Assembly (NCBI RefSeq): GCF_000485795.1
Contig: NZ_AXZL01000076.1
Location: 893,895 to 957,894 of the forward strand
DNA length: 64,000 bases
From: Shewanella decolorationis S12
GTDB lineage: Bacteria; Pseudomonadota; Gammaproteobacteria; Enterobacterales; Shewanellaceae
Direction of reading: 5' to 3'
Shown piece by piece: positions 27,175-35,915 of this stretch. The position numbers and the translations under genes are program-made. The number at the start of each line of letters is the position of its first letter. The first letter of the stretch is position 1. The notes below the pieces were generated by a model that saw only the letters and a list, made by a program, of their open reading frames with translations, did no database searches and had not been told where the DNA came from.

Positions 27175-28290
27175 CTACCTCCCACTCGGCAATAAATACC
27201 TCGTACTTCGGCCGCCGGCGTCAGCTTTCACTAAAAAGCCTTGCTCGACCATTTGCGCAAGGTGACGGGTGGCGGTGGCGCGGCTCACCTTAGCGACCTT
27301 TTGATATTGACCACTATTCATCCCTAATTCAAAATCGCCATCTAACATCCGATTGAGCACTTTGGCTTGCTCCTGACTCAATAGGGATTGATCGAGATTT
27401 TGCCAATACTGCATTTTCCGAAGAGTCTTGTTCACCTCTCCCATCGCATTGAGTAAGCAATCATTAAGGGTTTCAAAAAACCATACTAACCAAGGAGTAA
27501 TATCGACATTACCACTTTGAGTGGACTCTAAAATGTCATAGTAGGCTTGGCGACGGGCCAGAAGACTGACCGACATAGCATAAAAACGAATTGAGCGTTT
27601 TTCCGCTTGCGCCAAAGCTAAATCGGTCAATAAACGCGTGATGCGCCCATTACCATCATCAAGCGGATGCAGAGTCACAAACCAAAGGTGAGTTATCGCC
27701 GCACGGATAAGCGGATCTAAGCCAGGTTCTTGCCGTGAAGCATTAAACCATTCAATAAACTGTGAGAGTTCAGCGTCCAAAGTCGCTCGAGAGGGGGCCT
27801 CAAAATGCACCCTTGGTTTATCAATCCGGCCTGAGACAACTTGCATAGGCGTATCGCCACGTAGCACTCCACCAATAACGGGGTTAAACAGCGTATAACC
27901 TTGGGGAAATAACTGTTTATGCCAACCTAATATCCGCTCAAGGGTTAACTCTGTATCTAAATTTTTTAAGGCATCGAGCATAATGTCGGCCAAACCATCG
28001 GTTTGTGCAGTGGTCGGATACGGTTTGTCTTCGGACACGCCGAGTTTTTTAGCCAAGGATGAGCGCACCGAAGCCGCATTGAGCTTTTCACCTTCAATGG
28101 CACTGGAGTGGATAATGTTAGCGAGTAAGGTGTCGATTGCCGCCGCTGAGGTTAACAGGCTGTCGTCGTGACTTAGCATTTGCTTGCCGAGCAGTTGGCC
28201 CTGATTGAAATATACCTGGCGTAGCAGGGCATCAACTCTGCTGATATTCCAATGAAATTTAGGCCAATCGGCTTGCTGCCAAATCCACAT
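27175..28290 (-). CDS. Fic-family protein with DUF4172 and C-terminal winged helix
   Basis: 371-residue Fic protein, a family that usually transfers AMP from ATP to target proteins. An N-terminal DUF4172-type region starts MWIWQQADWPKF. The inhibitory helix motif is Ser62-x-x-x-Glu66-Gly67 (SSAIEGE), the class II autoinhibition arrangement. The Fic core HPLDDGNGR is at 208-216 (Phe to Leu in the HPFxxGNGR consensus, catalytic His208 kept). The C-terminal winged helix (KVSRATATRHLAQMVEQGF) may bind DNA. A toxin-like or regulatory AMPylator; the target is unknown. The start is close to GGTAGG. Three 34-bp-spaced repeats lie directly upstream, possible autoregulatory operators. Confidence 0.9.
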   Translation of the reverse strand: MWIWQQADWPKFHWNISRVDALLRQVYFNQGQLLGKQMLSHDDSLLTSAAAIDTLLANIIHSSAIEGEKLNAASVRSSLAKKLGVSEDKPYPTTAQTDGLADIMLDALKNLDTELTLERILGWHKQLFPQGYTLFNPVIGGVLRGDTPMQVVSGRIDKPRVHFEAPSRATLDAELSQFIEWFNASRQEPGLDPLIRAAITHLWFVTLHPLDDGNGRITRLLTDLALAQAEKRSIRFYAMSVSLLARRQAYYDILESTQSGNVDITPWLVWFFETLNDCLLNAMGEVNKTLRKMQYWQNLDQSLLSQEQAKVLNRMLDGDFELGMNSGQYQKVAKVSRATATRHLAQMVEQGFLVKADAGGRSTRYLLPSGR

Positions 28291-28300
28291 ATCCTACCCC

Positions 28301-28399
28301 ATGAGTCAAATAACAAGCCTATTCTACTCACACAATGAGTCAATTAACAAATCTATTCACCTCATATAATGAGGCGAATAATATCAACTATCGCCTCAT
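28301..28399. repeat. Three 34-bp-spaced repeats upstream of the Fic gene
   Basis: Units start at 28301, 28335 and 28369, each ATGAG-N20-CTCA. Units 1 and 2 match at 25 of 30 bases; unit 3 is more diverged but is a perfect 9-bp palindrome (ATGAGGCGA / TCGCCTCAT). A further CCTCAT-ATA-ATGAGG palindrome spans units 2 and 3. The 34-bp period is close to three helical turns, as for operators on one DNA face. The rest of the 303-base gap up to 28593 shows no gene. Confidence 0.7.
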
Positions 28400-28593
28400 C
28401 TTGCCCAACTGCTTCTAGTATAAAGGGATTTATGCTGTTGATTGCCTCAACAAAGCAATACCGACGTAACGCCAGCTTTGCGCTGCCAAAACCGACTCAC
28501 TGCGATATACTGCCAACGTTGATAAAACACTAATGCTAAACCCAATTTACACCCCCATCGCGACCACGCTGACAAGAATGCTGAGCCCAATCC

Positions 28594-29427
28594 ATGCCTG
28601 ATAACCCAACTATTGCCACCCTTCCCGATTCTCAAGGGCATAACCATAGTGAAGATGTGCAGATCAATCAGATACAGTGCGATTCGACTAAACCCAATGA
28701 CATCAGGCCAAATTTACTCGCGCCAAATGCAACCAAGCCAAGCGCAATCGAGCCAAATGCAATTAAGCATGAATCTGTGATTGCCGAGCAAAAACAGAAG
28801 GTTATTTTTATCGGCTTGCCCCGTACAGGGACGACGAGCGTGAGTGTGGCGCTATTAGAACAAGGCTTAAAAGTGGCGCATATGGCGTTTACCAAAGAAG
28901 CCTTTATGCAAGCTGATGCGATTTCCGATGCACCTTGTTTTAGTGATTTCAAGCAGTTAGATAAACTTTTCCCAGAAGCCAAGTTTGTTTATATTGACCG
29001 CGAGTTAGAGTCTTGGGTGCCGTCGATGCAGATGTTACTCAGCCGAATGCTGCCACATTTGGACGCCAAAACCGGCCGATTCCACCCAATCATGAAGCGC
29101 AGCTTTCGCCATAGCTTTGGCGTAGGTGTAGTCGAAAATCCGCAGGATGAACAACATCTTATCGATTGTTATCAACGCCATAAAACAGAGGTATTGGACT
29201 ACTTTGCGGGTAGGCATGACTTCCTCAGTATCGATGTCAGCCGCCAAGGCGCCCTCGGCCAGTTATTAGCATTTATGGGATTAGCCAGCGCCGAAAATCA
29301 GCAGAACTTTCCTAAGCTGAATGTCGGCCGCAATGTCGCCAGTTGGGATGAATATAAACATCCCAATAAGATCAGCGCCAATGCCTCTGGGCCAGACAAA
29401 CGTAAGTTCTTTGATTATAAAATCTAG
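28594..29427 (+). CDS. Sulfotransferase-family protein with Asn/Pro-rich N-terminus
   Basis: 277 residues. The core begins near residue 68 with the PAPS-binding-like loop FIGLPRTGTTSVSVALLEQG, then FPEAKFVYIDRELESWVPSM, resembling the Sulfotransfer_4 group. The N-terminal 60 residues are unusual: low-complexity repeats of the kind PNxxKPNxI (STKPNDIRPNLLAPNATKP). No signal peptide. It stands alone between Fic and an MFS gene. The ribosome site at 28594 is poor, so translation might begin elsewhere; no downstream ATG before the core has a better one. Substrate unknown. Confidence 0.7.
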   Translation: MPDNPTIATLPDSQGHNHSEDVQINQIQCDSTKPNDIRPNLLAPNATKPSAIEPNAIKHESVIAEQKQKVIFIGLPRTGTTSVSVALLEQGLKVAHMAFTKEAFMQADAISDAPCFSDFKQLDKLFPEAKFVYIDRELESWVPSMQMLLSRMLPHLDAKTGRFHPIMKRSFRHSFGVGVVENPQDEQHLIDCYQRHKTEVLDYFAGRHDFLSIDVSRQGALGQLLAFMGLASAENQQNFPKLNVGRNVASWDEYKHPNKISANASGPDKRKFFDYKI

Positions 29428-29442
29428 GGCCTAGATTCTAGA

Positions 29443-30867
29443 TTAATCATTATTTTTCCGACGCTTAACCACAGTTAACCAGTCGAGACTCACGCCCGAG
29501 ATTGCATTAAAGCCGCGGATACGGAAGATAAGTTGCAGTAACTGCGGCCTTGGCCTGACTTTAGGTTCTACCGAGCGCGGAATAAACCACAGTGTCACAA
29601 ATGCGCGCAATATGGTCGATACTAAAAACACCACAAAAATCGGGCTACTGAGCCAGATATTCCAGCCCGACCAGACTAAAAAGTCCGCCGCATGGGAGGC
29701 AATCGTGCCACCAACCATCGCCCCCACAAACACCAATCCCGCGCTGAGTGACGCCTGCAGCGCCGCATAGGTGGCAAAGTCACTGCGAAAGGGACGAATA
29801 TCATAAAGATAATTGGCGGTGCTTAGGGTAAAGCCGCTCCACGCGAGGCCCGAAAATGCCTGAATGAGAAGAATATACAGATAGTTATCCGAGAACAGCC
29901 ACAGTAGCGGCAAGCTTGGGATCATGCAACTGGTAATAATCATCACCAAACGATTGCCAAATTGATCGCTAAATCGCCCCCAAAATTTCAACGTCACAAA
30001 CTGAGTCGCTATCGAGGCCACGCTCGCGAGCACAAATTCGATATAGCTAAAGTGCAGGTCTTCTAGCATATACACGGCGAAAAACGGCGCCGATATGGCG
30101 ACCATCGCCTGCATACTGGCTACAAACAAGCTGTATTGGCGAAAGGTTTTATCCTTCCATGCGCCGCGAAAATTGCGAATGGTTTGGATAAACACGCCGC
30201 GCTGCTTGGCCTCGCGCGGATCCGGGTCGTGCATTTGCAATAACAACCAAGCCGAGACAAAACGCCCCATGGCCGCTATCGAAAACAGTAAAGTAAAGCC
30301 TAACCAGGCCATTTGCAGCGAATCGGTAAAGGTAAGAATCCCACCGCCAATAAAGAATACGCTTAAGGATGCGCCCATGGTTAAGCGGGTGCGCGCCGCA
30401 AAAAAGGCGCCGCGGCGACGCTCGGGCACGATAGACCCCATCCAAGCACGCCAATGGGGTTGGATAAGATTAATAAAACCGTGATACCCGACGGCAAGCG
30501 CGATAAATATCCACACTGCATGATCGGGGCGAAAGGCCGCTAACCCGCCCATCGCCAATACCACAACCGCCTGCAAAGCAGCGCAGCAAACGATAAACCC
30601 GCGACGGGAAAAATGGCTCGCTAGCCATACCGAAACCAACTGCGACATCGCCCCGAAGAGCTGCGGTAAACCAGTAACAAAGCCCATTTGTGCAAGACTG
30701 GCACCGAGAAAAATTGCGTAAGCATTGAAAAAGTTATCACTCGTCGCCGTCATCATCGACGAAGCCACGGCTTCCTGCTGCGAGCGGCGCAGAGTGCATC
30801 TTAACCAGAGATTTCTAGCGCTACGGCGCGAACACGTTAATGCAGTGGGAGCTTCTAGGGTGCCCAT
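29443..30867 (-). CDS. MFS transporter
   Basis: 474-residue major-facilitator protein with about twelve hydrophobic helices. The family-type segments are EAVASSMMTATSDNFFNAYAIFLGAS in helix 1 (given in part), GLPQLFGAMSQLVSVW and the loop RRGFIVCCAA. The first 30 residues are basic and not hydrophobic and there is no clear ribosome site at 30867, so the true start may be internal. Ends 15 bases after the sulfotransferase-like gene on the opposite strand. Substrate cannot be told. Confidence 0.85.
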   Translation of the reverse strand: MGTLEAPTALTCSRRSARNLWLRCTLRRSQQEAVASSMMTATSDNFFNAYAIFLGASLAQMGFVTGLPQLFGAMSQLVSVWLASHFSRRGFIVCCAALQAVVVLAMGGLAAFRPDHAVWIFIALAVGYHGFINLIQPHWRAWMGSIVPERRRGAFFAARTRLTMGASLSVFFIGGGILTFTDSLQMAWLGFTLLFSIAAMGRFVSAWLLLQMHDPDPREAKQRGVFIQTIRNFRGAWKDKTFRQYSLFVASMQAMVAISAPFFAVYMLEDLHFSYIEFVLASVASIATQFVTLKFWGRFSDQFGNRLVMIITSCMIPSLPLLWLFSDNYLYILLIQAFSGLAWSGFTLSTANYLYDIRPFRSDFATYAALQASLSAGLVFVGAMVGGTIASHAADFLVWSGWNIWLSSPIFVVFLVSTILRAFVTLWFIPRSVEPKVRPRPQLLQLIFRIRGFNAISGVSLDWLTVVKRRKNND

Positions 30868-30936
30868 TACAAGCCAAATCCATATGAGACTGAGGGGTTT
30901 TGATGTTGCAATTATGTCGTATATAAGTAAAAAACA

Positions 30937-30958
30937 AAACGCCCCAAATGGGGCGTTT
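30937..30958 (-). terminator. Terminator of the sugar kinase operon
   Basis: Perfect 9-bp stem AAACGCCCC / GGGGCGTTT with a 4-nt loop. Read on the minus strand it is followed by TGTTTTTT, 17 bases after the kinase stop. Confidence 0.8.
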
Positions 30959-30974
30959 GCTAACAGAAAGCAGA

Positions 30975-32039
30975 CTAGAAACAGGCTTTAAGTTCAGCCT
31001 CTTGGTCGAGCAGGCTTTGATACAAGGTAAACTGATTCGCCGCTCTATCCAGATTATGGCCCTCACGGTGCACATGGAAATACACGTCACCATTCAGATA
31101 GTCCGTTAAAAAACGCACGCCAATCATCAAGCAAATCACTCGTGCCCCGAGCCAAAGGCTACGTTTTTCGACTTCAGTTAACACTTCGCCCAGCTCACTT
31201 AAATAACCACGGCAAATGGCGGCAAAGATGGATTGGCGCACTTTAACATTATCAAGGGCGGTCGAATCTTCGGCTTCAGGCGAGCAGAAGGTACGCACCA
31301 TATCGCCAAAGTCATACATCAAATGCCCTTTCATGCAGGTATCGAGGTCGATGATCGCCATGCTCGACATATCGCGCTTATCAAACAGCATATTGTTGAT
31401 TTTAGTGTCGTTATGGCAAATACGCAGCGGGAGCTGTGGCGATATTTCAGCTAGCTCATCCAATAAACTCTGCTGTGACAGTGCATAATCAACCCATTGA
31501 CGGCACGACTCTAAACGTTTGGCTTTATCCTGCTGTACCGCTTGGCGCAGCATTTCCATCCGCCCAGGCAAGTGATGAAACTGCGGGATCACATCTTCAA
31601 GCTCGGTGGCGTCAAAATCACTTAATGCACAGGCAAAGTGACCAAAAGCCTTGGCGGCCATTTCAGCTTCGGCTTCAGACTTCACCACTTCGATACTTAA
31701 ACTATGGGGTAAATAACTGATTGCACGCCAAAATCCCTGCTCACCTAAGTCGATGGCAAGTTCACCCTCTTGGGTAAGACAAGGGCTAACCACTTGCAGA
31801 CCATATTGCTGTTGTAATGCCTTAGCACACAAATGATGGCTAATTTTATCGGCATTACTCACCAATGCCTGCGGCGTCTTAAATACTTGGGTATTAATAC
31901 GTTGCAGCACTAACTCACCCGTAGGCCAACGCACTAATAAGGTGTCGTTAATATGACCATTCCCTAACGCTGAGATTTTTGCTTCGTCGGCTTCAATTCC
32001 AAAATGAGGCAACACTGACTGCCTGATGAGTTTAATCAC
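30975..32039 (-). CDS. Aminoglycoside-phosphotransferase-fold kinase, probable amino-sugar 1-kinase
   Basis: 354 residues, APH fold. It has a glycine-rich N-lobe (LGNGHINDTLLV), the catalytic HNDTKINNMLFD near residue 213 and the Mg-binding IDLDTCMKG. The pattern and length resemble N-acetylhexosamine 1-kinases (NahK-type) and, more distantly, AmgK. Its start overlaps the end of the nucleotidyltransferase gene by 8 bases, so the two work together: phosphorylation of a sugar at C1, then nucleotide transfer. Peptidoglycan or host-glycan amino-sugar recycling is a reasonable but untested guess. Confidence 0.75.
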   Translation of the reverse strand: MIKLIRQSVLPHFGIEADEAKISALGNGHINDTLLVRWPTGELVLQRINTQVFKTPQALVSNADKISHHLCAKALQQQYGLQVVSPCLTQEGELAIDLGEQGFWRAISYLPHSLSIEVVKSEAEAEMAAKAFGHFACALSDFDATELEDVIPQFHHLPGRMEMLRQAVQQDKAKRLESCRQWVDYALSQQSLLDELAEISPQLPLRICHNDTKINNMLFDKRDMSSMAIIDLDTCMKGHLMYDFGDMVRTFCSPEAEDSTALDNVKVRQSIFAAICRGYLSELGEVLTEVEKRSLWLGARVICLMIGVRFLTDYLNGDVYFHVHREGHNLDRAANQFTLYQSLLDQEAELKACF

Positions 32040-32904
32040 TCAATAACTCCATTAATTTTTGCTTTACCCAGACAGTATCCTGTGGATAGGTCACACCGAG
32101 CCAAGGTTCGCTGGCCACATCAACAAACACGGGCACACCTTGCTCAATTCCCGCCTGAACCACGGCGGGCAAATAGCATTCAGATTTAGGCAATTGGCCT
32201 TGTTGTTCGATAAATACCGTTAATTCACGTTTAATAACATCAAATATGCTTGGCGAGAAGCCCCAGCAAGTCATTGAGACCAGCGACTGTGAAGGAAGCG
32301 GTGCCAACCCCTCTGGGCCTTCGCCGATAAAACCATGATCTTGGGCTTGAATATTCAACCATTCAGCGACTGAGCGCAGTTGCCCCTGCTCCACTTGGCA
32401 TAAGCCACGATTCACGCCACCGTGCTCAGATAACGTCAGCTCGATGGGATAAGCCACCATCATCCAATCGTTAGGTCTGGCGGTTAATCCCTTCGCGAGT
32501 GAGGCAAAGGCGCTATCACCGTAAAAATCATCGGCATTGATCACCGCCATTGGCCCATTGACACGATCACGGGCACACCAGAGCGCATGTGCAGTCCCCC
32601 AGGGCTTTAAACGATGGCTCACATCTGCAAGTTGTGCTTCGGCTGGCAAATCGGTGAGCGACTGATAACAAAAGTGATACTCAAAGTCCGCCGGTAAAAA
32701 CTGCGTCAAAATCCCTGTAAGTTGCGCCTCAAGCTCTGGGCGGATCACTAATACCGCGCGCTGAAATCCACTGCGGATCGCCGACTGTATCGATAACACC
32801 AACATGGGTTCGCCCGCAGGACCGAGGGAGGCTAATTGCTTATCACCGCCAAAACGACTACCAAGCCCTGCCGCCATAATGACTAAGGTCAAATCTGTAT
32901 TCAT
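32032..32904 (-). CDS. Sugar-nucleotide NTP-transferase
   Basis: 290-residue nucleotidyltransferase with the signature AAGLGSRFGGDKQLASLGPAGEPML at the N-terminus (given in part: GLGSRFGGDK), the INADDFYG metal-binding segment, and a C-terminal region ending VKQKLMELLSD. Longer than MurU (about 220), closer in size to glucose-1-phosphate uridylyltransferases. Coupled by overlap to the downstream kinase. It should convert the kinase product to an NDP-sugar. Base and sugar specificity are not visible. Confidence 0.8.
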   Translation of the reverse strand: MNTDLTLVIMAAGLGSRFGGDKQLASLGPAGEPMLVLSIQSAIRSGFQRAVLVIRPELEAQLTGILTQFLPADFEYHFCYQSLTDLPAEAQLADVSHRLKPWGTAHALWCARDRVNGPMAVINADDFYGDSAFASLAKGLTARPNDWMMVAYPIELTLSEHGGVNRGLCQVEQGQLRSVAEWLNIQAQDHGFIGEGPEGLAPLPSQSLVSMTCWGFSPSIFDVIKRELTVFIEQQGQLPKSECYLPAVVQAGIEQGVPVFVDVASEPWLGVTYPQDTVWVKQKLMELLSD

Positions 32905-33050
32905 GTGGGATTGAGTTTTCAGTTCGTATTAATGATATTTTCCCGAACCTCGCCACAATAGGCTATGCGAGCGCATTTAAAACAAGATTGGAGAAAAAGA
33001 GGAGCAAAAGTGTAATCTACCCCCCTAATCCTGACTAGAATTTTATCGGT

Positions 33051-34547
33051 TTAACGTGCCAAATAATTACCAAAGGTGCGATTAGGTTCTAAAACCGCTT
33101 GGCTGCCCTTGAGGCTGAACTTATAACCACACAAACCAATACTGCCGCGGCGGGCTAAATCGGTAATGATATTAGCGGTATCGAGCGGCGTGAAACGCGC
33201 CTCTGTTGCCGAATCGGCAAGCAAGTCGACGCTGATAGTGCGATACTCAGTACCATTATTAAACACCAGTGCACTACAAGTCTTATCCCCTTTCGCCGTA
33301 GCAATAGACCACAGGTTTTGCGGCTTACCACGTTCGCCTAACCAGCGAATAATTAACACATCTTGCTCTAACGCCACCGAAAAACCATCGGGCATATCTA
33401 AGGTCACACGATCGCTTGCGGCAATAGGTGCCGAAGGCACGACAGGAACAGCCTCCTCAGCCTGTGACTCATCGCTATTGGGCCATAATCCCCACACTAA
33501 CAGCACTAACAATACCGCCCCCACACCGCCGCCGATGGGCAGCCAATAACGGCGCTCAAGCTTAGGTAAAGAAGGCAACTTAATAAAACGTCGATAGGGA
33601 GCAAAAAACTCGGCAACACCCCTAAACAGCTCAGTCATCGAGCCTGACTCTTTCGCCTCGGCGCGGCGACGACGCACTTCTTCGGCATGCTCAGTATCGT
33701 TAAAGGCCGCGGTATCTTCATCGGGGTCGAAACGCCACACTGGCTCATCACTGTGCTCGGCAGGGTCGAGCGGTGCCCGCTTAAACTCCGCGCCCTGTAA
33801 ATCAACTTGGGCTAAATCCACATCGGCGATGTCGATACGAGTTTGTTCGACTCGGCTCTGATTGGCAGGACGAAAATCGGCGTGCCCCTCGAGTAATGCA
33901 TCTTGCACAACAAAGTCAGCTGGATTTTGCGTCATTTTCGTTAACGCATCGAAGCGCAGTTCATCTTGGCGCAAAGCATCCAACTCGGCATCAGCCATTG
34001 GAGCAGCGCTTGCAGGTTCAGTATGGGAATAGACTTCGGTCTCTGTCGATACCGGAATATCCGGCGCAGCATGGGAGACGGTAGCATTCTGTGCAGCGGC
34101 CGCCTTTGGTGTTAATACGGGCTCGACTCGGCGACGGGGAACGGCCTGCGAGGTTGGGATATCTAATGCCGGACCATAATAGCCCAAACGGTATTCCACT
34201 AACGTGGGAGAGGTAAAGCGTGTGCCCCAAAAGGTCGCACCAGCGCCTAAAACCAGCCCTAGAATGGCGACTATGGGCGGTACTGCCACTATATACAATG
34301 CTAGTAAAATCAATAGCGGCAGGACAAACACTGCAACCAACACCTTAGGCTTAGCCGCATCATTTAAGCGGCGCAGCGCCGTAAGGGCGAGCAAAGGTAA
34401 GCCCACTAGCGCTAAAAGATACATTAAAAAGTTCGGCCCAAACGCGGCGACAGCCAGTGAAATGCCCAAATACACACCAACACTGATGGCCACAAAGCGG
34501 GGACGGGAATCACGCCCATGAAGGCAGAAAAGAGATTTTAACAGCAC
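33051..34547 (-). CDS. Membrane protein with DUF805-like N-terminus and periplasmic C-terminal domain
   Basis: 498 residues, function not recognised. Residues 1-110 hold about four hydrophobic helices of a DUF805-like kind (FCLHGRDSRPRFVAISVGVY, ALRRLNDAAKP). Residues 115-320 are acidic, low-complexity and probably disordered in the cytoplasm. One further helix follows (WLPIGGGVGAVLLVLLVWGLW, about 340-360), then an outside domain of about 135 residues with two cysteines (KTCSALV, GLCGYKF) that could pair. The layout resembles a membrane-tethered sensor or scaffold. It stands alone, opposite to gmk. No signal for regulation seen. Confidence 0.65.
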   Translation of the reverse strand: MLLKSLFCLHGRDSRPRFVAISVGVYLGISLAVAAFGPNFLMYLLALVGLPLLALTALRRLNDAAKPKVLVAVFVLPLLILLALYIVAVPPIVAILGLVLGAGATFWGTRFTSPTLVEYRLGYYGPALDIPTSQAVPRRRVEPVLTPKAAAAQNATVSHAAPDIPVSTETEVYSHTEPASAAPMADAELDALRQDELRFDALTKMTQNPADFVVQDALLEGHADFRPANQSRVEQTRIDIADVDLAQVDLQGAEFKRAPLDPAEHSDEPVWRFDPDEDTAAFNDTEHAEEVRRRRAEAKESGSMTELFRGVAEFFAPYRRFIKLPSLPKLERRYWLPIGGGVGAVLLVLLVWGLWPNSDESQAEEAVPVVPSAPIAASDRVTLDMPDGFSVALEQDVLIIRWLGERGKPQNLWSIATAKGDKTCSALVFNNGTEYRTISVDLLADSATEARFTPLDTANIITDLARRGSIGLCGYKFSLKGSQAVLEPNRTFGNYLAR

Positions 34548-34910
34548 GACCCTTCCTTTATAGTGAAATTATCCTAGCGCACACGACTCTCAATGTCGTA
34601 TAGGCACGAGCGTAACGAATTTAGCCGCAATTGTCAGTGCAATAAGGCGTTAGACGGATAAAAATGCCGATAATATCCATCTAAAACTAAATCAGGCTTA
34701 AATCCTCGATAGCGCCGATGCAGATGTGTAGAGATTTTAAACAAGTAAGCTCACGCTAGCATTTAATGGCAAAAATCGTCAGAGGGAATACGTATTGCCC
34801 ACAAAAACGCCAATAGTGCGCAATTGTTAGCTAGCGTTTTTAAGGTCAAAATCTGTATAATGCTCGGCTTTCTGGGCCCTTCTTGCGTTAACCAACTGGA
34901 TATTTTGCTC
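34548..34910 (+). promoter_or_regulatory. gmk-rpoZ-spoT upstream region
   Basis: 363 gene-free bases. A perfect -10 element TATAAT is at 34856-34861, 49 bases before the gmk start, with a poor -35. The open frame starting at 34824 is an upstream extension of gmk and not considered coding. Nothing else recognised. Confidence 0.5.
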
Positions 34911-35534
34911 ATGACCGCACGCGGAAATTTATTTATTGTGTCAGCCCCGAGTGGTGCTGGTAAATCCTCGCTGATTTCGGCGCTGCTGAAAGACAAACCC
35001 GCCGATATGCAGGTTTCAGTGTCGCACACTACCCGTGCGCCTCGCCCCGGTGAAGTGAATGGTCAACACTACCATTTTGTTAATGTTGAAGAATTTAAAG
35101 CACTGATCGCGCAAAATGCCTTTTTCGAGTGGGCCGAAGTCTTCGGTAACTACTATGGCACGTCGCGCCACGTGATTGAGCACACTTTGACTCAAGGTAT
35201 CGATGTCTTCCTCGATATCGACTGGCAAGGTGCCCAGCAGGTTAAAGCATTAATGCCTGAGGCCGTGGGCGTGTTTATTCTACCGCCCTCAAGGGATGAG
35301 CTAGAACGACGTCTCACTGGCCGTGGCCAAGACAGTGCTGATGTGATCGCTAGCCGTATGGCACAGGCGGTTTCTGAAATGTCGCACTATAAAGAATATG
35401 ATTTTATTATTGTCAATGACGATTTTGACACAGCACTGGCGGATCTGCGGGCGATCATTCGCAGCCAACGCTTAACGGGTGCTAGTCAGATCCACGCGCA
35501 AAATGATATGCTTAACGATCTGTTGGCAGGCTAA
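34911..35534 (+). CDS. gmk: Guanylate kinase
   Basis: Essential enzyme converting GMP to GDP with ATP, 207 residues, the usual length. P-loop SAPSGAGKSSL near residue 10, GMP-binding SVSHTTRAPRPGEVNGQHY and the DIDWQGAQQVK segment. Start taken at ATG 34911, which aligns with E. coli Gmk; an ATG 87 bases upstream is rejected. First gene of gmk-rpoZ-spoT. Confidence 0.96.
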   Translation: MTARGNLFIVSAPSGAGKSSLISALLKDKPADMQVSVSHTTRAPRPGEVNGQHYHFVNVEEFKALIAQNAFFEWAEVFGNYYGTSRHVIEHTLTQGIDVFLDIDWQGAQQVKALMPEAVGVFILPPSRDELERRLTGRGQDSADVIASRMAQAVSEMSHYKEYDFIIVNDDFDTALADLRAIIRSQRLTGASQIHAQNDMLNDLLAG

Positions 35535-35593
35535 CTGCCTTAGTGTACAATTTTGCGTCATTTTTTCCCCTAGATAAACTGGAGTTTCAACAC

Positions 35594-35872
35594 ATGGCTC
35601 GCGTAACTGTAGAAGACGCCGTAGAACAAATCGGCAACCGTTTTGATATGATCCTGGTTGCGGCGCGTCGTGCTCGCCAAATCGCCGTGCAGGGTAAAGA
35701 CCCTATGGTTGAAGAGATGAACGACAAGCCAACGGTTATCGCCCTGCGTGAAATCGAACTAGGTTTAGTGAATGCTCACACTTTAGATGCTGATGAGCGT
35801 CAAACCGTGCGTGAGCGTGAAGCAGCAGAAATCGCAGCTGTTGCCGCCATCGCTGAAGGCCGTTCACTATAA
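35594..35872 (+). CDS. rpoZ: RNA polymerase omega subunit
   Basis: 92 residues. MARVTVEDAVEQIGNRFDMILVAARRARQ-type N-terminus (strictly conserved omega core) and GRSL C-terminus after an Ala/Glu-rich helix. It aids assembly of RNA polymerase and contributes to ppGpp binding site 1. RBS GGAG. Start at 35594; the open frame reaches 17 codons upstream. It sits between gmk and spoT as in E. coli. Confidence 0.96.
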   Translation: MARVTVEDAVEQIGNRFDMILVAARRARQIAVQGKDPMVEEMNDKPTVIALREIELGLVNAHTLDADERQTVREREAAEIAAVAAIAEGRSL

Positions 35873-35915
35873 GTCTAATTGAGTCACACCTGTTTGGGTA
35901 AAGGAGAGCTGCCAC

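Noticed and set aside
28301..28399. Possible CRISPR array
   Set aside because: Only three degenerate units, and what lies between repeats is only four bases; the structure fits operator sites.
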